A stretch of DNA of 64,000 nt from Pseudomonadota bacterium (GTDB taxonomy: Bacteria; Pseudomonadota; Gammaproteobacteria; Burkholderiales; Chitinibacteraceae): assembly GCA_026399755.1 (NCBI GenBank), contig JAPLQI010000016.1:1-64000 (forward strand), in the 5' to 3' direction. This document shows positions 42,317 through 51,505 of the stretch, piece after piece. Within the stretch, counting starts at the first letter, position 1; each line of letters starts with the position of its first letter. The notes under the pieces were generated by a model that saw only the letters and a program-made list of their open reading frames with translations, did not search any database and had not been told where the DNA came from. Made by a program: the position numbers and the translations under genes.

Positions 42317-44032
42317 ATGTCTGAGTTAACGTTTTTTACTGAACAATCAAAGCGCTACGCCGATTTACAGCATAAATTAAGACAGTCGACCGATCCCTTT
42401 GGCTTGATGGCAAGTTCCGTCAAAGCGCAGCAAGCATGGCTACAAAATCCACACGCCTTATCCAATGTCTTGTTTCGTTATGTGAATGATGTAACGAAGT
42501 GGCAAAACTTTATGACTCGGCGTTTCTGGGGTGAGGCAGATAGCGATGTTTTCCCGCGTCACCCAGAAGACGTGCGCTTTGCCGACCCAATCTGGAGCGA
42601 CAGCCCCTATTGGGATGGCATTAAAGAATGGTATTTGCTGAATACCCATTGGCTACAAGACACGCTATACGCTACGCCGGATATGTGCGAGCACGAGCGT
42701 AATCGCAGTGCATTTTGGCTGAGGCAAGTGCTGAATGCCGCCGCCCCAACTAACTTTTTGCTGACTAATCCGGTGGCAATCGCTAAAGCATTAAGCACTA
42801 AGGGTGAAAGCCTCGTTGCAGGTTATAAAAACTTTAAGGCAGACAAAGCGCGTGGCGATATCAGCATGACCGATATGAACGCGTTTAAAGTGGGTGAAAA
42901 TCTAGCGACGACGGCTGGCTCGGTAGTGTATCGCGGGCGCTTGCTCGAAGTGCTGCATTACGAGGCCACCACGCCCACCGTGCATAGCGTGCCGCTGGTG
43001 CTAGTCTCGCCATGGATTAATAAGTATTACATCCTCGATATTAACGAGAAAAAAAGCTTGGTGAAGTATCTGGTTGACCAAGGTTTCTCGGTGTTTATCA
43101 CCAGCTGGAAAAACCCCGATAGCAGCATGCGCGATGTGGCTTTCGATGATTATCTAAGCGATGGCGTGGCGCAAATTATTAAAGTGGCACAAGAAATCAG
43201 CGGCAGCGAGCAGGTGCATTTGCTTGGCTACTGCCTAGGTGGCACGCTGGCTGCGACGTACCTTGCTTGGGCAAATCGGCAGATGCCTGGCAAAGTGCCA
43301 GTGGTTTCCGCAACCTTACTCACTACGCTCACCGATTTTGAATACCCCGGCGATATCGAAGTCTTTTTAGATGAAGAGGGGCTGGATTTTATTGATAGCG
43401 TGATGGAGAAAAAAGGCTATCTGGATGGCAAAGATATGGCCGCCTCATTCAGAATGCTGCGCTCTAATAGCTTGATCTGGAATTACTGGGTCGATAATTA
43501 TTTGCTAGGTCAAACGCCAAGTGAATTCGATGTTTTATATTGGAATATGGATTCCACCCGTATGCCAATGAAAATGCACCGCACTTATTTGCGCGAATTA
43601 TATTGGAAAAACAAACTCGTTCAGCCCGATGCCTTGGAGCTAGCAGGGCAAAAAATCGACTTAGGCCAAATCAAACAGCCGCTGTTTATGGTGAGTGCAG
43701 AAGAAGACCATATTGCACCTTGGCGGCAAACTTACACCTTGGCCGATCGCAGCGGCGGGGACGTCATGTTTACCCTCTCTACATCGGGCCATATTATCGG
43801 CATCGTCAACCCACCTAGCCCCACATCCAAACGCAGCTACTGGCAAGGCGTGCCCAAAGCGGGTGAAAGCGCCGAAAACTTTTTAGCGCGGCAAAAAAAG
43901 GTAGCAGGCTCTTGGTGGCCCAATTGGGTAGAGTGGCTTAAGCCGCAGTGCGGCGAGCAGGTAAAACCAAAACTATCCAGCCGCGCCCATCCACAACAAG
44001 GGGCCGCTCCGGGGGCTTATGTTTTGGAGTAG
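42317..44032 (+). CDS. phaC: Class I poly(3-hydroxyalkanoate) synthase PhaC
   Basis: 571 residues. Polymerises 3-hydroxyacyl-CoA into storage granules. Lipase-box-like GYCLGG with catalytic Cys306, Asp464 (SAEEDHIAPW) and His492 (STSGHIIGIVNPP). The N-terminal half with PHPEDVRFADPIWSDSPY-like pattern is the class I N-domain. AAGGGG spacing favours ATG 42317 over ATG 42311. No phaA, phaB, phaP or phaR is adjacent, so it is a stand-alone gene here. Confidence 0.93.
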   Translation: MSELTFFTEQSKRYADLQHKLRQSTDPFGLMASSVKAQQAWLQNPHALSNVLFRYVNDVTKWQNFMTRRFWGEADSDVFPRHPEDVRFADPIWSDSPYWDGIKEWYLLNTHWLQDTLYATPDMCEHERNRSAFWLRQVLNAAAPTNFLLTNPVAIAKALSTKGESLVAGYKNFKADKARGDISMTDMNAFKVGENLATTAGSVVYRGRLLEVLHYEATTPTVHSVPLVLVSPWINKYYILDINEKKSLVKYLVDQGFSVFITSWKNPDSSMRDVAFDDYLSDGVAQIIKVAQEISGSEQVHLLGYCLGGTLAATYLAWANRQMPGKVPVVSATLLTTLTDFEYPGDIEVFLDEEGLDFIDSVMEKKGYLDGKDMAASFRMLRSNSLIWNYWVDNYLLGQTPSEFDVLYWNMDSTRMPMKMHRTYLRELYWKNKLVQPDALELAGQKIDLGQIKQPLFMVSAEEDHIAPWRQTYTLADRSGGDVMFTLSTSGHIIGIVNPPSPTSKRSYWQGVPKAGESAENFLARQKKVAGSWWPNWVEWLKPQCGEQVKPKLSSRAHPQQGAAPGAYVLE

Positions 44033-44073
44033 CGGCTTGCTATTGACCGATGTTACATCGCGATTGTTTTTTT

Positions 44074-44420
44074 AAGTGCCTTCGGCACGTTGATTTTGGA
44101 GCGGGTGCCTCCGCGGGGGCGTTCTTTTCTTGCTTCGCCAAGAAAAGTACCAAAGCGACGACAGCAAAGCACGAAGGCCCCTTCTGCGGTCGAATCGAGT
44201 CGGCGGCAGGCGAGATTGGCTCGCTCCCAAGCGATCCCCCGCCTTGTTCGGAGCTTGCTTGTTTCAAGGGGAGATTTAAGTCCAGTGCAGGGAGCCGCGA
44301 TATAAAATCCATTGGCAGAGGTTGAAGCGACTCTAAACCCAATAAGCTGCTCAGTTTAAAATGCTTTTCTCCGTGAAACTCTGTGTTCTCCGTGCCCTCC
44401 GTGGTTAGAGATTTGGGTTT
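44074..44420 (+). repeat. Composite repeat R1+R2, copy C
   Basis: Main content of the 642-bp phaC-tkt gap. GTGCC-ttc-GGCAC, GCCTCCGCGGGGGC, CTTTTCTTG/CAAGAAAAG with a different loop (CTTCGC), and R2 (44366-44420) ending TTAGAGATTTGGGTTTCTG. Behind it, 44478-44496 carries a short GGCGGGC-gaa-AGCCCGCC stem like a decayed R3 arm. The remaining bases to 44674 presumably contain the tkt promoter. Confidence 0.85.
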
Positions 44421-44674
44421 CTGTTGTGTAATGCCTGTTTTTAAGTAAAAACCACTACGGGTTTTAATTTATTCTAAGGCGGGCGAAAGCCCGCCTTAAC
44501 ACTTTGAGCCAGCTCAACGCTATCCGCGTTATCTCGTGTTAAAAATGATATGGTATTTTGATATTGTTGTGGACACAGTCCCTCAGTGATAATGGGGGCA
44601 GCGATTTAGGCTTGGCCCCAGCGGCCGCTAAAAAGACTTGATGATGATTAGCTTAATGCACACAAGGAAAAGAT

Positions 44675-46669
44675 ATGGCAACGCGTAACGATCTAGCAAA
44701 TGCAATCCGCGCTTTAGCAATGGATGCAGTTCAGAAGGCTAATTCAGGCCACCCAGGCATGCCTATGGGCATGGCGGAAATTGGCTTGTCGCTGTGGGGC
44801 AACCACATGCGCTTTAACCCAGTGAATCCACATTGGGCTGATCGCGACCGTTTTATCTTATCTAACGGTCACGGCTCGATGTTGCAATACGCCTTGCTGC
44901 ACCTGACTGGCTACGATGTATCGATGGATGACCTCAAAGCATTCCGTCAGTTCCACTCCAAAACCCCAGGCCACCCAGAGCTGCATTACACCCCAGGTGT
45001 AGAAACTACGACCGGCCCGCTGGGCCAAGGTATTACCAATGGTGTAGGTTTTGCGCTGGCAGAAAAACTCCTCGCTCGTGATTTCAACAAGCCGGGTCTG
45101 GATATCGTTGATCACTACACCTATGTATTCCTTGGCGATGGTTGCCTGATGGAAGGCATTAGCCATGAAGCTTGCGCTCTGGCTGGCACATGGGGCTTGG
45201 GCAAGCTGATTGCATTCTGGGACGACAACGGTATTTCTATCGACGGCCATGTAGAAGGCTGGTTTACCGACGATACACCTAAGCGTTTTGAAGCTTACAA
45301 CTGGCATGTTATTTCTGTAGACGGCCACGATGTAGATGCGCTCGATGCAGCCATCGTTGCCGCTAAAGCAGTAACAGACAAACCAACACTGATCTGCTGC
45401 AAAACCATTATCGGTAAAGGCTCGCCAAATAAAGCGGCTAGCCACGATTGCCACGGCGCGCCACTTGGCGATGCTGAAATTGCCGCGACTCGCTCCGCCA
45501 TTGGCTGGAACCACGGCCCGTTCGAAATCCCTGCTGATGTTTACGCAGGCTGGGACAAAAAAGAATCTGGCGCGCGTTTAGAATCCGATTGGGATGTCTT
45601 GTTTGCTAAGTACGCAGCAGCCTATCCAACGGAAGCCGCAGAATTCAAGCGCCGTATGAGTAATGAATTGCCAGCTAATTGGCAAGATGTAGTAAAAGCG
45701 GCAGTAAGCGATGCAAACACCAAGGCAGAAACCATCGCCTCACGTAAAGCATCACAAAACGCGCTGAATGCTTTTGCGCCACAAGTGCCGGAACTCTTAG
45801 GCGGCTCGGCTGACTTGACTGGCTCTAACCTGACTAACTGGAAAGGCTGCGTTTCACTCAAGCGTGAAGGTAATGAGCTGATCGGCAACCATATCAGCTA
45901 CGGCGTGCGTGAATTTGGTATGAGCGCCATTATGAATGGTGTGGTGCTGCACGGCGGTTTCCGTCCTTATGGCGCAACCTTCCTGATGTTCTGCGAATAC
46001 GCGCTGAACGCGCTGCGTATGGCTTCCCTAATGAAGACCAACAACCTCTTCGTTTACACCCACGATTCGATTGGCCTGGGCGAAGATGGCCCAACGCATC
46101 AGCCGGTAGAGCAATTGCAAACCCTGCGTTGCATCCCTAACCACCATGTATGGCGCCCATGCGATACCGTAGAATCAATGGTGGCTTGGGCTCATGCGAT
46201 TGAACAAAAATCAACGCCTTCGTCCTTGATCTTCAGCCGTCAAAACTTAATGTTTATGGCGCGTGATGAAGCCACCATCGCCAATATCAAGAAAGGCGGC
46301 TATGTATTAAAAGACGTAGCAAATCCTGCTGTTATCTTGATTGCTACCGGCTCTGAAGTTGAGCTGGCGATAAAAGCCGCTGAAGCCTTGGCGGCAGAGG
46401 GCATTGCTGCTCGCGTGGTGTCTATGCCATCGACCAATGTATTTGATGGGCAAGATGCCGCTTACAAGGCCGCAGTATTACCACGCGGTGTGGCACGTTT
46501 AGCCATTGAAGCGGGTACTTCAGATTTCTGGCGCAAATACGTTGGTTTAGAAGGCGATGTTGTAGGTATGGATACTTTTGGTGAATCCGCACCTGCTGGC
46601 TTGTTGTTTAAGCACTTTGGCTTTACGGTAGAAAATGTAGTGGCTAAGGCAAAAGCAATTATTGCTTAA
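44675..46669 (+). CDS. tkt: Transketolase
   Basis: 664 residues. Thiamine diphosphate enzyme of the pentose phosphate pathway. [23 protein letters not shown]-binding [20 protein letters not shown] with downstream [10 protein letters not shown], and the second-domain [20 protein letters not shown] are conserved. AAGGAAAAG precedes ATG 44675. Monocistronic between repeat C and a terminator. Confidence 0.96.
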   Translation: MATRNDLANAIRALAMDAVQKANSGHPGMPMGMAEIGLSLWGNHMRFNPVNPHWADRDRFILSNGHGSMLQYALLHLTGYDVSMDDLKAFRQFHSKTPGHPELHYTPGVETTTGPLGQGITNGVGFALAEKLLARDFNKPGLDIVDHYTYVFLGDGCLMEGISHEACALAGTWGLGKLIAFWDDNGISIDGHVEGWFTDDTPKRFEAYNWHVISVDGHDVDALDAAIVAAKAVTDKPTLICCKTIIGKGSPNKAASHDCHGAPLGDAEIAATRSAIGWNHGPFEIPADVYAGWDKKESGARLESDWDVLFAKYAAAYPTEAAEFKRRMSNELPANWQDVVKAAVSDANTKAETIASRKASQNALNAFAPQVPELLGGSADLTGSNLTNWKGCVSLKREGNELIGNHISYGVREFGMSAIMNGVVLHGGFRPYGATFLMFCEYALNALRMASLMKTNNLFVYTHDSIGLGEDGPTHQPVEQLQTLRCIPNHHVWRPCDTVESMVAWAHAIEQKSTPSSLIFSRQNLMFMARDEATIANIKKGGYVLKDVANPAVILIATGSEVELAIKAAEALAAEGIAARVVSMPSTNVFDGQDAAYKAAVLPRGVARLAIEAGTSDFWRKYVGLEGDVVGMDTFGESAPAGLLFKHFGFTVENVVAKAKAIIA

Positions 46670-46690
46670 TTGATTTTGTTTAGTGAATAA

Positions 46691-46718
46691 AAAACGGGCA
46701 TTCGTGCCCGTTTTTTTA
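46691..46718. terminator. Bidirectional terminator between tkt and the GNAT gene
   Basis: AAAAACGGGCA-ttcg-TGCCCGTTTTTTT: perfect stem with A-run and T-run, between convergent genes. Confidence 0.95.
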
Positions 46719-46730
46719 TGTATTGAGAGC

Positions 46731-47231
46731 TTAAAGATTAAGCGAAAATAATTTTAGTTCTTTATGGAGTGATAAGGTTTTTATTAATGTGAAATCTAAT
46801 TTTATGAGTAACTGCATCGACGCTTCGTTGTCCAAATCCGTGGTAGCAAGCAGGCGTGTCATTTTTAATTCGTCTTTGGCATACTTAACGACAGCGCTTG
46901 CGGCCTCATGGGCAAAACCCTGGCCCCAGTATTGCGGTAAAAAGGCATAACCTAAGTCGACGTCTTCTAAATAATCTCGCTTTAATAGGCCACAGAGGCC
47001 AATTGGTGTGCCTGTATCGCTTAGTTTTACAATATATAAACTAAATCCAAGGCGATTTTGCATTTCGATAGGGCCATTGCTAATGGCTGTTTTTGCTTCT
47101 TCTAAAGTACGAATTCCACGGTCACCAATAAATTGATGCCAGGAAGGCTCATTGAGTAATTGCAGGTAAAATGTGGCGTCATCAATACTTATTGTGCTGA
47201 GGCTAAGGCGGGCAGTTGTAATATGTGGCAT
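46731..47231 (-). CDS. GNAT-family N-acetyltransferase (RimJ/RimL-like)
   Basis: 166 residues. TARLSLSTISIDDATFYLQL at the N-terminus, LGYAFLPQYWGQGFAHEAAS (acetyl-CoA pyrophosphate loop Q/R-x-x-G-x-G/A variant) and LLATTDLDNEASMQLLIKLD place it with RimJ/RimL-type and small-molecule acetyltransferases. Substrate unknown. Visibly more AT-rich than tkt. It lies 35 bp downstream of the GGDEF/EAL gene and may be cotranscribed. Confidence 0.8.
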   Translation of the reverse strand: MPHITTARLSLSTISIDDATFYLQLLNEPSWHQFIGDRGIRTLEEAKTAISNGPIEMQNRLGFSLYIVKLSDTGTPIGLCGLLKRDYLEDVDLGYAFLPQYWGQGFAHEAASAVVKYAKDELKMTRLLATTDLDNEASMQLLIKLDFTLIKTLSLHKELKLFSLNL

Positions 47232-47266
47232 TGCAAGCGCTGCTAAATGAAGATTATTTATTTTAC

Positions 47267-49609
47267 CTAGTGGATTAGCCCTTGGCTTCTTTTAATATGA
47301 GTAAATTTATGTAACCACATTGATAACTCTGCAGTCGCCATGGGTTTTGAATAAAGATAACCTTGAATATAATCGCCACCTAGCTCTGTAATGCACTTGG
47401 CTTGTGCTTCGGTTTCTACTCCTTCACAAATAACTTTCATATTTAATCCATGTGCCATTTCTATGACGGCTCTGATTAGTGTTTCCCCACCTTCGCCAAT
47501 TCTATTGACAAAGGCTCGGTCTACTTTGAGCATGTCGATAGGTAGCGTATGTAAACGGGCTAAAGAGGAATAGCCGGTGCCAAAATCATCGATATGAAAT
47601 TTAATACCTAATTCACAGCATTGTTGCATGGGAGTGGTTAATTCAGCTTCATTTTTAGCAAATAAAGACTCAGTTATTTCTAAGTTTAATAGGTGAGGGG
47701 GATAATCTGTTTCTAATAGAATGGCGTGTAAATCATCAAAGAAACCATGTTCTAGCATTTCCTGTACGCTGATATTTACCGATAAACGCAAATCCGGATA
47801 AACACCATACTCCATTTTTGCAACCATACAGGCTTTTTTTAATACCCCTAAAGTATAACGTCTAATTAATCGTGAGTTTTCAGCGATGGGAATAAAACGG
47901 TCTGGGCTAATCAGCCCAAGCTGAGGATGAAACCAGCGGCCCAATACTTCTAAAGATTCAAGTGTTTTACCATCTGCTGTGAGTATGGGCTGAAATGAAA
48001 TATCAATTAATTCATCATCTACACTAGAGCGAAAATCATTTTCTAATTTTTCGTACTCATCGAGTAAAGATTCCATTTGTTGATCAAATATAACCGTTCT
48101 GTCTCGGCCTGCTTGCTTTGCCTGATACATGGCAATATCTGCTTTTTTTAACAAATTCTCGGGGAGCATATCTTTACTTATATCGTCTTCTAAATAAACG
48201 AGACCAATACTGGCCGAAACGCGTAATACTTTATTCCCAAACTCAACGGGTAAAGAGAGCTGTATGCGAATGCGCTCGGTTATTTTCTCGGCAAAAATAA
48301 GGTTAAGTGGATTACTTAGTAAAATAGCAAATTCATCACCCCCCAAACGCACGGCACAATCGCTTTCACGAATGGTATCCATAATCCGTTTGGAGAGCAC
48401 AATCAGTAATTGATCGCCAGCAGGATGGCCGTGCACATCATTAATCATTTTAAAACCATCTAAATCAATTAATAATAAACAGAGAGTATGAATGGATTTT
48501 CTGCGTAATAAGCTGAGTGACAATTTTAACTGCTCATTTAAGCGGCTACGGTTTCCTAAAGAGGTGAGTGGATCATATAGTGCATCTCTGATTAGTTTTT
48601 GGTGTTGGCTTTCTATTTCATCGAGTAGTTCGTTAACAGAAAGAGCTAGAAAATCTATTTCATCTATGCCTGAGTGCTGTAATCGGCCATCAGATTGTTC
48701 TCCTAAACGAATTCTGTGTAGTTTTTGGCTGTAAAAAGTAATGCGTTTAATAATTAAATGGCCTAATCCAAACATGACTAAAATCAAGGAAATGGCCCAA
48801 ACTGAAATTAGATTGACGACTAGTAATGCATAAGCAAATTGTCCTTCTTTATATAAAGGCCGTATGCCATCGATACTTAATAAAAAGGGCTGGTCAGTAT
48901 TAGTTAAACGTGTGGCATGGTATTGCTGATCACTAAAAGAAATTTGTTCGCTTTTACCAGTAGGCGGTAAAATTTTAAATGGAGTTTGACTCAATTTTTG
49001 TAGGTGATCTAGTCGGCTGGCATGAATGTACCGGCCCATAATGGTCATTCCCATAGAAGGACCACTCCCATTGCTTTTAACAATGGGAGAAAAAGCTAGA
49101 ATATAAGGTTGATCATTTAAAAAATAAATAGAGGATCGTGAATTTTCTTTTGCCATTTCATGGGGTATATTTAATTTAGATAATAATTTTTCGGTTGCCT
49201 CATTTTTAGAGCCTAATAAAACACTGCCTGGTTCTTTGCCTGAGAATTCGCTACTAACCACGGATAGCGCAATTTTTCCATTGGGATGTATTAAAAATAT
49301 GAAGTCACTCCCCATATTGTTAATGGCTTCATAGGTATAGTTTGATGCAATATATTTTTTATTTCCATTTTGCATAAAGTCATAGCTATCATCCCAGACT
49401 GAATAATCACCAGCAAATTTTTTATGCGATAGTAATTGCTCATTAATAAGCAAATTAGCCGCATCTAAATCGCTGCGGATGCTTCTTTGTTCAAATTGGG
49501 TGAATTTTTCAGACAGAATTTGGTAAGAGAAATACGAGCCAATACTCACTGTCACCAAAAGGGTGATGCCGAGTAAGCGTAAAACTCTGATCCGTAGTTT
49601 GCTGATCAA
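47267..49609 (-). CDS. Membrane c-di-GMP enzyme: CHASE4-GGDEF-EAL
   Basis: 780 residues. Transmembrane helix 11-32, a periplasmic CHASE4-like sensor (YSVWDDSYDFMQNGNKKYIA, residues ~40-230), second helix ~258-285, HAMP-like stretch, GGDEF domain with intact RLGGDEFAILL (~421) and EAL domain with EVLGRWF in place of EAL-x-RW (~556), LEITESLF, DDFGTGYSSL, CEGVETEAQ and QGYLYSKPM. The Glu of the EAL box and other metal ligands remain, so both synthase and phosphodiesterase activity are possible. AT-rich compared with neighbours. Confidence 0.9.
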   Translation of the reverse strand: MISKLRIRVLRLLGITLLVTVSIGSYFSYQILSEKFTQFEQRSIRSDLDAANLLINEQLLSHKKFAGDYSVWDDSYDFMQNGNKKYIASNYTYEAINNMGSDFIFLIHPNGKIALSVVSSEFSGKEPGSVLLGSKNEATEKLLSKLNIPHEMAKENSRSSIYFLNDQPYILAFSPIVKSNGSGPSMGMTIMGRYIHASRLDHLQKLSQTPFKILPPTGKSEQISFSDQQYHATRLTNTDQPFLLSIDGIRPLYKEGQFAYALLVVNLISVWAISLILVMFGLGHLIIKRITFYSQKLHRIRLGEQSDGRLQHSGIDEIDFLALSVNELLDEIESQHQKLIRDALYDPLTSLGNRSRLNEQLKLSLSLLRRKSIHTLCLLLIDLDGFKMINDVHGHPAGDQLLIVLSKRIMDTIRESDCAVRLGGDEFAILLSNPLNLIFAEKITERIRIQLSLPVEFGNKVLRVSASIGLVYLEDDISKDMLPENLLKKADIAMYQAKQAGRDRTVIFDQQMESLLDEYEKLENDFRSSVDDELIDISFQPILTADGKTLESLEVLGRWFHPQLGLISPDRFIPIAENSRLIRRYTLGVLKKACMVAKMEYGVYPDLRLSVNISVQEMLEHGFFDDLHAILLETDYPPHLLNLEITESLFAKNEAELTTPMQQCCELGIKFHIDDFGTGYSSLARLHTLPIDMLKVDRAFVNRIGEGGETLIRAVIEMAHGLNMKVICEGVETEAQAKCITELGGDYIQGYLYSKPMATAELSMWLHKFTHIKRSQGLIH

Positions 49610-49754
49610 AACATAAATCCTTTTGCGGGCTCTATGTCAGCATAGTGCTTGTCAGCGCAATCTGCTAAGGCATGGGGCGAAAGGATAAGCGCTTATACAT
49701 GCTTATTAAGCTAGGTATGTCGATGAAATCAGTATTGTTTTGTGCCGAGAGGCG

Positions 49755-50102
49755 TCACACCAGCACTTGCCGAGTTTCTTTAAAAAATTGATGAATTTGT
49801 TTCTCAATTTTTTCATCAATCATCAGTTCGGGCCGCTTGCCGTGCGGGCAGGGTAGCGTGGGGGTCGTGCCAAATAGGCGGCAAATGAGCGGGCGCTCCA
49901 TATAAACCGTACAGCCTTGATCGCCTAAGTGCGGGCAACTGAGGTTTTCCATAGCCGCTTCGTGCTCTGCTGCGGTTTTGCGAGGCAAGCGCGACATTTC
50001 TTCGCTAGAGGTGGTGACTGGCCCACAGCAATCATGGCAGCCCGGAATACATTCAAAAGAAGGGATGCGCTGGCGGAAAAAACGGATTTTCTGGCTATTC
50101 AT
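49755..50102 (-). CDS. YkgJ-family cysteine cluster protein
   Basis: 115 residues. CIPGCHDCCGPV (residues 18-29), CPHLGDQGCTVYMERPLICR and a final LPCPHGK form the CxxCxxCC-type zinc/iron-chelate cluster of the UPF0153/YkgJ family. Function is unknown in the family. Monocistronic; the 145 bp to the GGDEF gene show nothing else. Confidence 0.8.
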   Translation of the reverse strand: MNSQKIRFFRQRIPSFECIPGCHDCCGPVTTSSEEMSRLPRKTAAEHEAAMENLSCPHLGDQGCTVYMERPLICRLFGTTPTLPCPHGKRPELMIDEKIEKQIHQFFKETRQVLV

Positions 50103-50286
50103 GGCAGAGGGCTGTAATGCTTGAGGGCTGGCTATTCTATGTCAGTTTGCGCACAGGGTTTACTAAAGTGCTGCCGTTGGTCTTTTTACAGCAAAGGTGC
50201 GCTTGTTAATTTTGAGGGCTTTACTTGAAATTTGCCGCAAAGGCATCATCTGTGCCGGTATAGTCTATACATTACAGCGTTTTTTA

Positions 50287-50312
50287 ATGATGCCTAAGGG
50301 CATCATCTTTTT
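50287..50312 (+). promoter_or_regulatory. Terminator-like hairpin in the ppiC leader
   Basis: ATGATGCC-TAAG-GGCATCAT followed by C and five or more T, ending just ahead of the GGAG ribosome-binding site (50313-50316) of ppiC. A further GGCATCATC at 50242-50250 could pair with the same ATGATGCC, giving two exclusive structures if transcription starts upstream of it. May be an attenuator, or a terminator for readthrough. Confidence 0.5.
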
Positions 50313-50324
50313 GGAGTTTTAGAA

Positions 50325-50603
50325 ATGGTACAAGCCACAGCAAGCCACCTTTTAGTAAGCAGCGAAGCCAAGTGTGAAGAATTGAAGCAAGAAATTCTGG
50401 CCGGTGCTGATTTTGCTGCCGTTGCTAAGAAGCATTCTAGCTGCCCTTCTTCTGCACAAGGCGGAGATTTGGGCTCGTTCGGCCCAGGTATGATGGTTCC
50501 AGAATTTGATAAAGTGGTTTTCAGCGCGCCATTGAACGAAGTTCAAGGCCCAGTAAAAACACAATTCGGTTATCACTTACTGATCGTAAATAGCCGCAGC
50601 TAA
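50325..50603 (+). CDS. ppiC: Single-domain parvulin peptidyl-prolyl isomerase (PpiC)
   Basis: 92 residues, a minimal cytosolic parvulin: ATASHLLVSSEAKCEELKQE, HSSCPSSAQGGDLGSFGPGM, FDKVVFSAPLNEVQGPVKTQ and FGYHLLIVNSRS. No signal peptide. ATG 50325 follows GGAG. Resembles E. coli PpiC (93 residues). Confidence 0.93.
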   Translation: MVQATASHLLVSSEAKCEELKQEILAGADFAAVAKKHSSCPSSAQGGDLGSFGPGMMVPEFDKVVFSAPLNEVQGPVKTQFGYHLLIVNSRS

Positions 50604-50629
50604 TTAACGATTGCTTATTTTTTGAGCAT

Positions 50630-50667
50630 AAAAAAGCGCAATTTCATAAAATGAAATTGCGCTTTTT
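50630..50667. terminator. Bidirectional terminator between ppiC and the barrel gene
   Basis: AAAAAGCGCAATTTCA-taaaa-TGAAATTGCGCTTTTT: 16-base stem with flanking A/T runs. Confidence 0.95.
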
Positions 50668-50695
50668 CTTTAACTAAAAATGATTTAATTCATTT

Positions 50696-51247
50696 TTAGA
50701 AGCTGTAGTTTGCACCAACAGTGAATGTTGATAATTTTACATCTTCAATTTTTGCATATTGATTGTATTCAGCACGCAAGCTGAAGTTTTTATTGAATGC
50801 GTATTGAGCGCCAATACCAAACAATGCTTTGGTTTCCGTTTCTTCTCTAGATTCTGAGTAAGCGACTACATCCGCGTTTACTTCTGCGGTTAGTTTGATA
50901 CTTGCAACACCTAGGCGCCCAAATACGCTAAATGCGTCGTTGAATGGGTAAGAAGCCAATACAGATGCTTGTACTGCATTTGCTTTAACAGAGGCATTAA
51001 CAACACCGTAGTAGTTTTCTTCTGTTTTACCGAAATCACGGTAGCCTAATTCAGCGGCTAAATATGGAGAAAACTTATATCCGCCATTGATACCCCAAGC
51101 GGTGTTGTTTTTGTCTAGAGAGTTATTGTTAACATCTGCGGACATGTTGCTGCTACCTAAGTCTGCACCAATGTAAAAGCCTTCAGCAAATACTGGTGAA
51201 GCAATCAAAGTGGACAAAATTAAGGAAGCAAGGATATTTTTTTTCAT
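50696..51247 (-). CDS. Small outer-membrane beta-barrel protein (OmpA-like/opacity type)
   Basis: 183 residues with signal peptide KKNILASLILSTLIASPVFA, then alternating amphipathic strands (GFYIGADLGSSNMSADVNNN, YLAAELGYRDFG, FSLRAEYNQYAKIEDVKLST) and the C-terminal aromatic signature TVGANYSF. Eight-stranded porin-like family (OMP_b-brl). Role unknown; probably structural or adhesive. The 258 bp up to argS holds only the argS terminator and presumably the gene's promoter. Confidence 0.82.
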   Translation of the reverse strand: MKKNILASLILSTLIASPVFAEGFYIGADLGSSNMSADVNNNSLDKNNTAWGINGGYKFSPYLAAELGYRDFGKTEENYYGVVNASVKANAVQASVLASYPFNDAFSVFGRLGVASIKLTAEVNADVVAYSESREETETKALFGIGAQYAFNKNFSLRAEYNQYAKIEDVKLSTFTVGANYSF

Positions 51248-51451
51248 TTATTTTCTACAAAAGAATATTAAAGAGATAAATCATGATGTAAGTATAATTA
51301 CTTATGTATTTGGAATTTCCTTACAAACCGGATGCGAATACTAGCATTAACTTTTATTGCTAAAGTCGTAAATATTTCCGTGTATTGGCGGAAATATTTT
51401 TTGTGATGAATTAGCAAATCAGGCTTGTGATATTCAATTGGTATTAATAAA

Positions 51452-51478
51452 AAACGCCACTTATTTAAAGTGGCGTTT
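51452..51478 (-). terminator. Terminator after argS
   Basis: AAACGCCACTT-attta-AAGTGGCGTTT, followed by a T-run on the minus strand, 28 bp beyond the argS stop. Confidence 0.92.
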
Positions 51479-51505
51479 ATATTTTTGCTGGTGCAGAAAT
51501 CGAGT

